Part shown: one piece after another, positions 6,634 through 12,575 of the stretch
Position numbering within the stretch: position 1 is the stretch's first letter
Layout of the letters: the number at the start of each line of letters is the position of its first letter
Origin: Klenkia sp.
GTDB lineage: Bacteria; Actinomycetota; Actinomycetes; Mycobacteriales; Geodermatophilaceae
Direction: 5' to 3'
DNA length: 12,575 nucleotides
Assembly (NCBI GenBank): GCA_025966215.1
Contig: JAOPVM010000425.1
Span: 1 to 12,575, forward strand
Position numbers and translations under genes: made by a program
The notes under the pieces: model-generated
The model's database searches: none
Told to the model about the DNA's origin: nothing
The model's input: the letters and a program-made list of their open reading frames with translations, nothing else

Positions 6634-7391
6634 CCGCGCCGAGGGCCGAGGCGAACCTGCGCTTCGACTTCACCGGTCAGACGGTCCTGGTGACCGGGGG
6701 CGCGCAGGGCATCGGCCGCGGCATCGCGGCGCTCTTCCACGACGCCGGCGCGCACGTGGCGGTCCTGGACCGCGACGCCGACCTCCTCGCCCGGTCCTGG
6801 GGCGAGGCCGGCGACCGGGTCACCACCCACGCCGTGGACGTCGCCGACGCCGACGCGGTCGCCGCCGCCGTCGAGGCCGTGGTGGCCTGGTCGGGGTCGG
6901 TCGACGTCGCGGTCAACAACGCCGGGATCACCCGGGACACGGTCGTGTGGAAGATGTCCCCGGCCGACTGGCAGGCCGTCCTCGACGTCCACCTCGGCGG
7001 GACCTTCGCCGTCACCCGGGCCGTCGTCCCGCACATGCGTGCGGCCGGCCGCGGGCGGGTCGTCAACGTGACCAGCTACACCGGGATGCACGGCAACATC
7101 GGGCAGGCCAACTACGCCGCGGCCAAGGGCGGGATCATCGCGTTCACCAAGACGGTGGCCAAGGAGGTCGCCCGGTTCGGCATCACGGTCAACGCGATCT
7201 CCCCCAACGCCGCCACCGCCATGGTCGCGGCGGTACCGGCCGACAAGCTCGCGGAGATGACGGCGTCGGTGCCCCTGGGCCGGTTCGCCGAGCCCGAGGA
7301 GATGGCCGCCGCGGTGGCGTTCCTGGCCAGTGCCGAGGCCGGCTACGTCACCGGTGTCGTGCTGCCCGTGGACGGCGGCATCTCGATGTGA
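6630..7391 (+). CDS. SDR-family 3-hydroxyacyl-CoA dehydrogenase/FabG-like reductase
   Basis: This 253-aa Rossmann oxidoreductase has the NAD(P) motif TGGAQGIG at 22-29, NNAG at 96-99, and catalytic Ser149, Tyr162 (NYAAAKGG) and Lys166. Asp47 at the end of the second strand suggests NAD(H) rather than NADP(H). The active-site Asn normally found in the LDVNL motif is replaced by His121 (LDVHLGG). The same change, with GNxGQANYxAAK and ISPNA, occurs in the 3-hydroxyacyl-CoA dehydrogenase domain of peroxisomal multifunctional enzyme type 2. I therefore favour oxidation of 3-hydroxyacyl-CoA over fatty-acid synthesis. The GTG start overlaps the thiolase stop by four bases, which would make the product feed straight into the thiolase. 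It is the last gene of its operon, followed by a strong hairpin. Confidence 0.88.
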   Translation: MTAPRAEANLRFDFTGQTVLVTGGAQGIGRGIAALFHDAGAHVAVLDRDADLLARSWGEAGDRVTTHAVDVADADAVAAAVEAVVAWSGSVDVAVNNAGITRDTVVWKMSPADWQAVLDVHLGGTFAVTRAVVPHMRAAGRGRVVNVTSYTGMHGNIGQANYAAAKGGIIAFTKTVAKEVARFGITVNAISPNAATAMVAAVPADKLAEMTASVPLGRFAEPEEMAAAVAFLASAEAGYVTGVVLPVDGGISM

Positions 7392-7401
7392 CCACGGCGT
7401 C

Positions 7402-7436
7402 ACGAGAGCCCCGGGGGCGGTCCCCGGGGCTCTCGT
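7402..7436. terminator. Perfect 15-bp hairpin between convergent genes
   Basis: ACGAGAGCCCCGGGG (7402-7416) pairs perfectly with CCCCGGGGCTCTCGT (7422-7436) around a five-base loop GCGGT. It starts 11 bases after the SDR stop at 7391 and ends 15 bases before the stop of the convergent gene at 7452, so it can terminate both. It has no T tract on either strand. Confidence 0.85.
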
Positions 7437-7451
7437 CGTGCTGGGGTGGGA

Positions 7452-8291
7452 CTACTTGACCAGGTTGCCGGCGTCGACCGGGAGGGCGATCCCGGTGATC
7501 AACCGGGCGTCGTCCGAGGCCAGGAAGACGGCGGCAGCAGCGATGTCCTGCGGCTCGGCGTAGGGCTCGGGGAGCACGTGCATGCCTGCGGAGACCGCGG
7601 CGAAGTCGTCCTCGGTCGGGTTCTCGAGGTCGGGGCGGAAGAGCTTGTACGTGGCGTCGTTCATCAGCATCGCGGTGCGCACCTGCGTCGGGTGCAGGCT
7701 GTTCACCCGGATCCGGTGCTGACCCAGTTCGTTGGCCAGCACCCGGGCCAGGCCCACCACCCCGTGCTTGGCCGCGGTGTACGCACCCAGTCCGGGGTAG
7801 GTCTTCATCGACGACAGCGAGCTGGTCAGGATGATCGAGCCGCCGCGACCGCCCTCGATGAGGTGTGGGACCACCGCCTTGCAGGTGCGCCACACCCCGC
7901 TGAGGTTGATGGCGATCATGTTGTCCCAGTCGTCGTCGCTGATCAGGTGCAGCGGGACGCTGTTGGCGGCGATCCCGGCGTTGGCCACGACGATGTCCAG
8001 CCGACCCAGCTGGGCGACGCCGTCGGCCACCGCGGCGGCCAGGGCCGCGCCGTCCCGCACGTCGACCTGGGCGGTGACGACGCGGCGGTCCAGCGACTCG
8101 ACCTCGGCGGCGGTCTCGGCCAGTTCCTCGGCGCTGCCCAGCCGGTAGCCCAGGCCCAGCTCGGGTGCGTCCTGGGCGATGTCGACGGCGATGATCTCGG
8201 CGCCCTCCCGCGCCATGGCGACGGCGTGTGCCCGGCCCTGCCCGCGTGCTGCACCGGTGATGAAGGCGACCTTGCCCTCGAGACGGCCCAT
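7452..8291 (-). CDS. Mycofactocin-type SDR family alcohol dehydrogenase
   Basis: This 279-aa protein starts at an ATG (8291) behind AGGAG/AGGA sequences. Motifs are TGAARGQGR at 12-20 (cofactor), Asp37, NAG at 104-106, Asn129, Ser158, Tyr171 (AYTAAKHG) and Lys175. It carries the hallmark insertion after the second strand, LGLGYRLGSAEELAETAAEV at about 45-64, which distinguishes mycofactocin-associated SDRs from ordinary ones. Those enzymes keep their NAD bound and pass electrons to the peptide-derived redox cofactor mycofactocin. They usually oxidise secondary or primary alcohols during growth on terpenols, steroids or simple alcohols. The mycofactocin biosynthesis genes are not in the window. 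The gene is divergent from tetR across a 141-base gap and its promoter carries the best copy of the operator. Substrate is unknown. Confidence 0.9.
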   Translation of the reverse strand: MGRLEGKVAFITGAARGQGRAHAVAMAREGAEIIAVDIAQDAPELGLGYRLGSAEELAETAAEVESLDRRVVTAQVDVRDGAALAAAVADGVAQLGRLDIVVANAGIAANSVPLHLISDDDWDNMIAINLSGVWRTCKAVVPHLIEGGRGGSIILTSSLSSMKTYPGLGAYTAAKHGVVGLARVLANELGQHRIRVNSLHPTQVRTAMLMNDATYKLFRPDLENPTEDDFAAVSAGMHVLPEPYAEPQDIAAAAVFLASDDARLITGIALPVDAGNLVK

Positions 8292-8349
8292 GTCCTGCTC
8301 CTGTCCACGGGGGCGGGCCGACGACGTGTTCACCGACCTCACCCGGCTG

Positions 8350-8397
8350 CCGACGCTAGGGAGTCCGCACCGCGCCCCCGTGTCGCAGATCGCGACA
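8350..8397 (-). promoter_or_regulatory. Best TetR-type operator, with promoter of the mycofactocin SDR
   Basis: TGTCGCAGATCGCGACA (8381-8397) is a perfect inverted repeat of 6-bp arms with a five-base centre. Reading away from it on the minus strand, GCGACAC ends at 8380, and 19 bases later comes CCTAGCGTCGG (8360-8350), whose TAGCGT fits a -10 box. That would leave about 60 bases of leader before the SDR start at 8291. There is no good -35 box 17 bases upstream of TAGCGT; that position abuts the palindrome, so either steric repression or activation is possible. The palindrome also lies just upstream of the presumed tetR promoter, allowing autoregulation. Confidence 0.7.
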
Positions 8398-8420
8398 GCG
8401 CGTGGTCCTGACGGCCCGGC

Positions 8421-8432
8421 TACGGTCGCCCC
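8421..8432 (+). promoter_or_regulatory. Probable -10 box of a leaderless tetR transcript
   Basis: TACGGT at 8421-8426 fits the TAnnnT consensus and ends six bases before the GTG at 8433. No ribosome binding site is visible. This arrangement is typical of leaderless actinobacterial genes, where transcription begins at or next to the start codon. The -35 position would fall at the right edge of the operator at 8381-8397. Confidence 0.45.
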
Positions 8433-9068
8433 GTGGTGCAGCCCGAGGACGCCTCCGGGCGCCGGGTGCGCCTGGACGCCGGGGACCGGCGCGAGTCCAT
8501 CCTGGTGGGGGCGCGACGGCTGTTCGCGGAGCGGCCGTACTCCGAGGTCTCCACCACCGACCTGGCCGAGGCCGCGGGCACCACGCGGACCAACCTGCAC
8601 TACTACTTCGGCACCAAGCGGGCCTTGTACCTCGAGGTCGTCCGGGAGTTCGGCCGGCTCCCCGAGCTGCCGGCCGACCAGGCCGGGCGGACCACCGGTG
8701 AGCGCGAGCTCCACCGGTTGATCGGGCGGTGGCTGGGCGTCCTCGCCGAGCACCCGCAGACCATCCTGACGCTGGTCGAGACGTGGTCGCCCGGTGCCGA
8801 CCCCGAGGTCGCCGAGGTCTTCCGCGAGGGGGCGCAGGCCTGGCAGGCCAGGCTCCTGGCGGTGCTGGAGATCCCCGACACCGGGCACACCCGGGCAGCC
8901 CTGCGGGCCTTCCAGGGCATGGCCGGCGTCGCCCTGGAGGAGTGGCTGCGGTTCGGCCGGCTCACCGGGCCCGAGGTGCAGCAGCTGCTGACCAGCACCC
9001 TGATGGCGATGGCGCCCGTGCTCCGTGGGGGTCCGGGCGGGACCGGAGCAGCCGGTCGCCGCGGGTGA
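8433..9068 (+). CDS. TetR/AcrR-family transcriptional regulator
   Basis: This 211-aa regulator has the N-terminal helix-turn-helix domain at about residues 20-66: RESILVGARRLFAERPYSEV, then TTDLAEAAGTTRTNLHYYFG with the usual Y-Y-F-x-x-K ending (Lys62). The alpha-helical C-terminal part, about 70-200, is the ligand and dimerisation domain and is too variable to name its effector; an acyl-CoA is the natural candidate in this setting. The last ten residues are Gly/Arg-rich and probably disordered. GTG 8433 was chosen over GTG 8436 because it sits six bases after a TACGGT -10 box. The gene is divergent from the mycofactocin SDR, with the best operator copy in between. Related sites precede the hydratase and thiolase operons, so it is probably the local regulator of all three. 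Confidence 0.9.
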   Translation: MVQPEDASGRRVRLDAGDRRESILVGARRLFAERPYSEVSTTDLAEAAGTTRTNLHYYFGTKRALYLEVVREFGRLPELPADQAGRTTGERELHRLIGRWLGVLAEHPQTILTLVETWSPGADPEVAEVFREGAQAWQARLLAVLEIPDTGHTRAALRAFQGMAGVALEEWLRFGRLTGPEVQQLLTSTLMAMAPVLRGGPGGTGAAGRRG

Positions 9069-9113
9069 CCCGGATTGCGACACCCGGACCGCCGGCACGG
9101 CTCCTAGCGTCGG
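9066..9113 (+). promoter_or_regulatory. TetR-type operator half-site and promoter of the hydratase operon
   Basis: TTGCGACAC at 9075-9083 is the conserved half of the operator. The other half is degenerate: read on the minus strand, the 17-base window 9082-9066 matches 12 of 17 bases of the site beside tetR. After exactly 19 bases follows CCTAGCGTCGG (9103-9113), identical over 11 bases to the promoter element of the mycofactocin SDR. The site begins inside the tetR stop codon, so it must work within a 92-base gap. Confidence 0.6.
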
Positions 9114-9160
9114 GGGAGGTCGGGCGGCTGTGCCCGCCCGGTCACCAGGAGGTCGTGGAC

Positions 9161-9937
9161 GTGAGCTCAACCGGTGACGTCACCTACGCCGTGGACGGCG
9201 CGGTCGCGCTGATCACCCTGGACCGCCCCGAGGCCCACAACGCCCTCACCGTGCCGATGATCGGTCGGCTGGCCGAGGCCACCGACGCGGCCCGACGGGA
9301 CCGCGACGTCCTGGCCGTCGTCGTCACCGGGGCGGGGGACCGGGCGTTCTGTGCCGGTGGGGACCTGGGGGAGCTCATCCCCCGGCTGACAGCAGGGGAG
9401 CTCGAGGTCCTCATCCCCGACCCCACCAAGCGCTTCTTCTCCGACCTGTTCACCCCCGTGGTGGCCGCCGTGAACGGCATCTGCGTCGCCGGGGGGTTGG
9501 AGCTGCTGCTCGGGACCGACCTGCGGATCGCCGCGGAGCACGCCGTCTTCGGGTTGCCCGAGGTCCGCTGGGGGCTCGTGCCCGGCGGCGGGACGCACGT
9601 GCGCCTGCCGCAGCAGGTCCCCTGGGCCTTCGCGATGCAGCTCCTGCTGACCGGGGACCACGTCACGGCCGCCCGGGCCCACGAGGTCGGGCTGGTCAAC
9701 GAGGTGCTCCCGGGGGACGCGGTGCTGCAGCGGGCTCTCGACGTGGCGCACGGCCTGGCCCGCAACGGCCCGTTGGCCGTGCGGACGGCCAAGGAGATCG
9801 CGGTCCGGGCGCTGGGCAACGAGCCGCGGTTCGCCCTGGAGACCGCCCTGAACAGACAGGTCCTCGCCTCCCAGGACGCCGTCGAAGGACCCCGGGCCTT
9901 CGTGGAGAAGCGCGACCCCCGATTCACCGGACGCTAG
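9161..9937 (+). CDS. Enoyl-CoA hydratase/isomerase family protein (crotonase fold)
   Basis: This 258-aa protein has the crotonase fold. AGGAGG at 9147-9152 is only two bases from the in-frame GTG at 9155 but eight from the GTG at 9161, so I take 9161. Visible features are LDRPEAHNAL at 20-29, the oxyanion-hole segment FCAGGDLGEL at 63-72, NGICVAGGLELLLGTDLRIA at 105-124, and FGLPEVRWGLVPGGGT from 130. Glu114 and Glu134 match the two catalytic glutamates of mitochondrial enoyl-CoA hydratase, so hydration of a 2-enoyl-CoA is the likeliest reaction. Some crotonases with both residues act on other thioesters. The gene is first in an operon with an acyl-CoA dehydrogenase (8-base gap), the enzyme that would supply its substrate, and its promoter carries the shared operator. 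Confidence 0.88.
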   Translation: MSSTGDVTYAVDGAVALITLDRPEAHNALTVPMIGRLAEATDAARRDRDVLAVVVTGAGDRAFCAGGDLGELIPRLTAGELEVLIPDPTKRFFSDLFTPVVAAVNGICVAGGLELLLGTDLRIAAEHAVFGLPEVRWGLVPGGGTHVRLPQQVPWAFAMQLLLTGDHVTAARAHEVGLVNEVLPGDAVLQRALDVAHGLARNGPLAVRTAKEIAVRALGNEPRFALETALNRQVLASQDAVEGPRAFVEKRDPRFTGR

Positions 9938-9945
9938 GAGCACCC

Positions 9946-11127
9946 ATGGCACTCGACATCTCCCCGACGGTGCACCCCGAGTCCGCGGACCTGGTGGCCT
10001 CGGTGTTCGACGCGGTCGACGGCGTCCTCGCGGCGTGCCCGCGGTCGCTGTACCTGCAGCGCTCACGGCAGAAGGAGCACGCGCCGGAGCTGTGGGACGC
10101 CATCGTGGCCGCCGACCTGCTCGCCATCGGCATCCCCGAGGAGCGGGGCGGCGCCGGGGGTGGGCTCACCGGGTGCGTCGCGGTGATGGAGTCGCTGTCC
10201 CGGGTGGGCATCCCCCCGCTGCAGTACTCGCTCACCACGTTCTCGCGGGAGGCCATCCTCCGGTACGGCACCGAACAGCAGATCACCGATCACGTGCTCA
10301 CCACGATGACCGGTGAGCGGCGGTTCTGCCTGGGCGTCACCGAGCCCGACGCCGGCACCAACTCCTTCGCCGCCCGGACGACGGCGACCCGGAGCTCGAG
10401 CGGCGGGTACCGGATCAGCGGCCAGAAGGTCTACATCTCCGCCGCAGACGAGTCCGACCACATCCTGCTGCTGGCCCGGACCGCCGGGCCCGGCGAGCCG
10501 GTGGGGCGCCGGCAGGGCTTCGGCGTCTTCGTCGTCGACCTGTCGCTGCCCGGGATCGAGCTGCGCCGCCTGGACGTGGAGTGGCACGCCCCCGAGTACC
10601 AGTTCGAGGTCTTCTTCGACGATGTCGAGGTGCCCGCCGAGGCGCTCATCGGTGAGGAGGGCCTGGGCTTCGACCACATGCTCAGCGTGCTGAACCAGGA
10701 ACGCGTCGTCGTCGCGGCGTGGGCGCTCGGGCTGGGGGAGTACGCCCTGCAGAAGGCCGTGGACTACGCCAAGACGCGCGCCCCCTTCGGCCGTCCCATC
10801 GGGTCCTTCCAGGGCGTGCAGCACCCGCTGGCGCTGGCCAAGGCCGAGATGGAGGCGGCTCGGCAGGTCATGTACTCGGCCGCGGCCGAGTACGACTCCG
10901 GCCGTGATGCCGGGGCCAAGGCCAACATGGCCAAGCTGCTGGGTGCCCGGGCCGCGCTGGCCGCCGTCGACGCGGCCATCCAGACCCACGGCGGTTCCGC
11001 CTTCGTCTACGAGACCGACGTGGTCACGCTCTGGCCGATGATCCGGGTGCTGCAGATCGCCCCGATCAACAACGAGAGCGTCCTGAACTACCTGGGTGAG
11101 CGGCTGCTGGGGCTGCCCCGCAGCTGA
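9946..11127 (+). CDS. Acyl-CoA dehydrogenase (FAD-dependent)
   Basis: This 393-aa flavoprotein introduces the 2,3 double bond into an acyl-CoA and passes electrons to ETF. The ATG follows GGAG, which overlaps the hydratase stop. The N-terminal helical domain is followed by the FAD/substrate segment CLGVTEPDAGTNSFAARTTA at about 127-146, the beta-barrel (YRISGQKVYISAADESDHIL) and the C-terminal helical domain with RAPFGRPIGSFQGVQH. The catalytic base is unusual. The position of MCAD Glu376 (QIYEGT) is Pro373 here (QIAPINNE), while Glu252 (LNQERVVVAA) falls at the position of MCAD Thr255, where isovaleryl-CoA and long-chain dehydrogenases keep their base. This suggests the alternative catalytic site and perhaps a branched substrate. 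It ends the operon; a monooxygenase remnant abuts its stop. Confidence 0.9.
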   Translation: MALDISPTVHPESADLVASVFDAVDGVLAACPRSLYLQRSRQKEHAPELWDAIVAADLLAIGIPEERGGAGGGLTGCVAVMESLSRVGIPPLQYSLTTFSREAILRYGTEQQITDHVLTTMTGERRFCLGVTEPDAGTNSFAARTTATRSSSGGYRISGQKVYISAADESDHILLLARTAGPGEPVGRRQGFGVFVVDLSLPGIELRRLDVEWHAPEYQFEVFFDDVEVPAEALIGEEGLGFDHMLSVLNQERVVVAAWALGLGEYALQKAVDYAKTRAPFGRPIGSFQGVQHPLALAKAEMEAARQVMYSAAAEYDSGRDAGAKANMAKLLGARAALAAVDAAIQTHGGSAFVYETDVVTLWPMIRVLQIAPINNESVLNYLGERLLGLPRS

Positions 11128-11336
11128 CCTCCGAGCGGGAGCGGGCCGAGCACGTCACCGCGGTGGCCGACACGATCCCCGCGGCCCGCGGCGCGGCGGT
11201 GAACACCTGGGTCGCCGGGGCGAACATCGAGGGCGAGGCGCAGGCCATCGACGTGTACCTCGGCGGCGCCAACGCCTACGTCGACATGTGCCGTGCCTGG
11301 GCGGAGAAGGACGACGAGGGCTTCGTCCTCCGCTGA
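11124..11336 (+). pseudogene. C-terminal remnant of a Baeyer-Villiger-type flavin monooxygenase
   Basis: Directly after the dehydrogenase stop, an open frame of about 70 codons with no usable start reads (L)TSEREERAEH-like text: SERERAEHVTAVADTI, then NTWVAGANIEGEAQAIDVYL, GGANAYVDMCRAWAEKDDEG and FVLR before TGA 11334-11336. This matches the end of the cyclohexanone/phenylacetone monooxygenase family, where W-x-x-GAN-I-P-GK precedes Y-x-GG-x-x-x-Y and a final YEGF. The roughly 450 or more residues with both FAD/NADPH motifs are absent. The usual GK after GANI is GE here and the usual aromatic before EGF is Asp, both consistent with drift. The simplest view is a deletion that fused the dehydrogenase end to the tail of a lost monooxygenase gene. 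Assignment is by recalled family pattern. Confidence 0.68.
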
Positions 11337-11345
11337 CCGACCTGC

Positions 11346-11380
11346 GGCGGGCCTGACGACCTCCCGGTCTCAGGCCCGCC
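11346..11380. terminator. Hairpin terminator containing the stop codon of the minus-strand SDR
   Basis: GGCGGGCCTGA (11346-11356) pairs with TCAGGCCCGCC (11370-11380). The loop can extend the stem by GACC/GGTC around TCCC, with one bulged C. It lies ten bases after the plus-strand remnant stop and serves convergent transcription. The minus-strand SDR ends with TGA inside the right arm (11372-11370). Confidence 0.7.
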
Positions 11381-12113
11381 AGAGGTGGGCGCCGGGGCGG
11401 GTCATCGGCACGCTGGGGACGACGACCGCGCCGCTGAGGCGGGTCAGGGCCACGACCACCTCGGCGACGTCGGCGGCGGGGATCATCGACTCCGGCGCGA
11501 CCTGGTCGGCCAGCCCGGCGGTCATGTCGGTGGCCACGTAGCCCGGGCACACCGCGGTGGCCACGACGCCGCCCGCCGACTCCTCGGTGTTGAGCGTCTC
11601 GCACAGCGACGTGAGGGCCGCCTTGCTGGCCCCGTACGCGGAGTTCAGCGGCTCGGCGGCCACCCCGGTGAGCGAGGAGACCGCGATGACCTTGGCCGTG
11701 CCGTGCCGGGTTGCCGTCGTCCGCAGCAGGGGCAGCAGCCGCTGGGTGAGCAGGAAGGCCGAGCGCACGTTGACCGCGTACAGCTTGTCGAACCGGCGCA
11801 CCGGGAAGTCCGCGACGGGGCCGATGGAGCCCATGCCGGCGTTCAGCACCAGGGCGTCCAGCCGGCCGCCGTCGGCGAGCCGCTCCTCGGCCAACCGGAC
11901 GACGTCGTCCTCGACGGCCATGTCGGCCGCCGACCAACGGACGCTGCCCGCCGCCGTGGCCGCGAGCCCGGTCGCGAACTGCTCCAGCGGCCCCGCGGAC
12001 CGGGCGCTGAGCACGAGGTCCCACCCCGCCGCGGCCAGCCGGACGGCGATCTGCGCGCCGATGCCACGGGACGCACCGGTCACCAGGGCGGTCCTGCCCA
12101 GCGGGCCGGTCAC
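11370..12113 (-). CDS. SDR-family oxidoreductase
   Basis: This 247-aa classical SDR has TGASRGIG at 12-19, Arg38 after the second strand (SARS), which favours NADP(H), NAG at 91-93, Asn115, Ser147, Tyr160 ([10 protein letters not shown]) and Lys164, the complete catalytic tetrad. The C-terminus ends [15 protein letters not shown] without the usual GG-x-DGG tail of FabG enzymes. The GTG start overlaps the stop of the upstream HSD10-like gene as GTGA, so the two are one operon and are translated together. Substrate is not evident; ketone/alcohol interconversion on an intermediate of the same pathway is the reasonable guess. Its stop codon is buried in a terminator hairpin. Confidence 0.88.
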   Translation of the reverse strand: MTGPLGRTALVTGASRGIGAQIAVRLAAAGWDLVLSARSAGPLEQFATGLAATAAGSVRWSAADMAVEDDVVRLAEERLADGGRLDALVLNAGMGSIGPVADFPVRRFDKLYAVNVRSAFLLTQRLLPLLRTTATRHGTAKVIAVSSLTGVAAEPLNSAYGASKAALTSLCETLNTEESAGGVVATAVCPGYVATDMTAGLADQVAPESMIPAADVAEVVVALTRLSGAVVVPSVPMTRPGAHLWRA

Positions 12114-12575
12114 CGCGGGGCCATCCGGATGGCGCCGTCCAGGCGGATGGTCTCGCCGTTGAGCATCGGGTTCCCGACGACGTGCGCGACGAGGGCCGCG
12201 TACTCCCGGGGGTCGCCCAGGCGCGCGGGGTGCGGGACCTGGGCGGCGAGGGACTCCCGCGCGGCAGGGGTGAGCCCGTCGAGGATCGGGGTGGCGAACA
12301 TGCCCGGGGCGATGGTCATCACGCGGATGAGCGAGGACGCGAGGTCGCGGGCGATCGGCAGCGTCATCCCGGCGATCGCGGCCTTGGAGGCCGCGTAGGA
12401 CGCCTGCCCGATCTGGCCGTCGAAGGCGGCGACCGAGGCGGTGTTGACGACCACGCCGCGCTCGCCGTCCACGGGGTCGGTCGCGGCCATCGCGGCCGCT
12501 CCCAGCCGGACGACGTTGAACGTGCCGATCAGGTGGATCTCCACGACGCGGCTGAACCGGTCCAGGTCGAGCGTC
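12110..12575 (-). CDS. HSD10-like SDR, 3-hydroxyacyl-CoA dehydrogenase type 2 (5' end outside window)
   Basis: The frame is open to the right edge, giving the last 155 codons. It closely follows the HSD10/17-beta-HSD type 10 pattern: [15 protein letters not shown], then [84 protein letters not shown]. Catalytic Ser and Tyr-x-x-x-Lys are present; the Asn of the L-D-V-N-L motif is His here (VEIHLIG), as in the SDR of the thiolase operon. In bacteria such proteins oxidise 3-hydroxyacyl-CoA, often 2-methyl-branched, or hydroxysteroids, with NAD. An ATG at 12544 lies within the fold, between the cofactor domain and the catalytic residues, and cannot be the true start. The gene is upstream of, and overlaps, the SDR ending at 11370. 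Confidence 0.9.
   Translation of the reverse strand, partial: TLDLDRFSRVVEIHLIGTFNVVRLGAAAMAATDPVDGERGVVVNTASVAAFDGQIGQASYAASKAAIAGMTLPIARDLASSLIRVMTIAPGMFATPILDGLTPAARESLAAQVPHPARLGDPREYAALVAHVVGNPMLNGETIRLDGAIRMAPR

Noticed and set aside
7402..7436. The perfect hairpin as a possible regulator binding site
   Set aside because: Its position between two convergent stop codons and its G/C-rich 15-bp stem with a five-base loop fit a bidirectional terminator. No start lies near it.
9155..9160. GTG 9155 as start of the hydratase
   Set aside because: It is only two bases from the AGGAGG, too close for initiation. The GTG at 9161 has eight-base spacing.
8292..9170. N-terminal extension of the mycofactocin SDR to a 572-residue protein
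   Set aside because: The extension is antisense to the tetR gene and crosses the divergent promoter region. The SDR fold begins at the ATG at 8291, which has a good ribosome binding site.
12110..12544. ATG 12544 as true start of the HSD10-like gene
   Set aside because: It would remove the entire cofactor-binding half. The frame stays open and family-like upstream to the window edge, so the gene is simply cut.
1..12575. CRISPR arrays, insertion sequences, rRNA genes, complete tRNA genes, plasmid or phage structural genes
   Set aside because: No evenly spaced repeats, transposase motifs, rRNA signatures or full cloverleaf were seen. The only RNA-gene trace is the tRNA-Pro 3' fragment.

Overview
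The window is high-GC DNA (GTG starts, short intergenic gaps, GTGA stop/start overlaps) that suggests an actinobacterium. The mycofactocin-type dehydrogenase points the same way, and the flavour is that of Pseudonocardiales or Geodermatophilales, but the genus cannot be fixed from the sequence alone. Most of the window is a catabolic acyl-CoA gene cluster, with an integrative-element scar in its middle.

Layout. (1) 1-1878, minus strand: a two-gene operon encoding a stand-alone phosphohistidine (PEP-synthase 'mobile') domain and a large protein I do not recognise, cut by the window edge. (2) 2175-3719, plus strand: a divergent acyl-CoA ligase, preceded by a 16-codon overlapping leader ORF and an inverted-repeat-rich control region. 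(3) 3720-5377: a scar holding a 3' fragment of tRNA-Pro(GGG), a tRNA-type hairpin, a decayed Phd/RelE toxin-antitoxin pair (the toxin has a one-base frameshift) and two imperfect 76-bp direct repeats 1,038 bp apart. (4) 5455-7391, plus strand: a thiolase and an SDR with overlapping ends, then a strong hairpin terminator. (5) 7452-8291, minus strand: a mycofactocin-type SDR, divergent from (6) a TetR regulator at 8433-9068. (7) 9161-11127, plus strand: an enoyl-CoA hydratase/isomerase-like protein and an acyl-CoA dehydrogenase, followed directly by a start-less C-terminal remnant that looks like a Baeyer-Villiger monooxygenase. (8) 11370-12575, minus strand: two SDRs, one of them HSD10-like and incomplete.

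How the genes fit together. The set offers CoA activation (ligase), desaturation (dehydrogenase), hydration (hydratase), 3-hydroxyacyl oxidation (HSD10-like and MFE-2-like SDRs) and thiolysis (thiolase). A mycofactocin-dependent alcohol dehydrogenase and a monooxygenase fossil suggest that the original growth substrate was an alcohol or ketone, perhaps cyclic or terpenoid. The substrate itself is inference.

The most notable signal is a promoter layout found three times: TGCGACAC, 19 bases, then (CCT)AGCGTCGG, upstream of the thiolase, the mycofactocin SDR and the hydratase. It is built on a 17-bp palindrome, best preserved beside the tetR gene, and defines a probable local TetR regulon. The most likely undescribed system is the minus-strand pair at the left edge: a free phosphohistidine domain working with an unrecognised roughly 50-kDa or larger partner, beside an acyl-CoA ligase.
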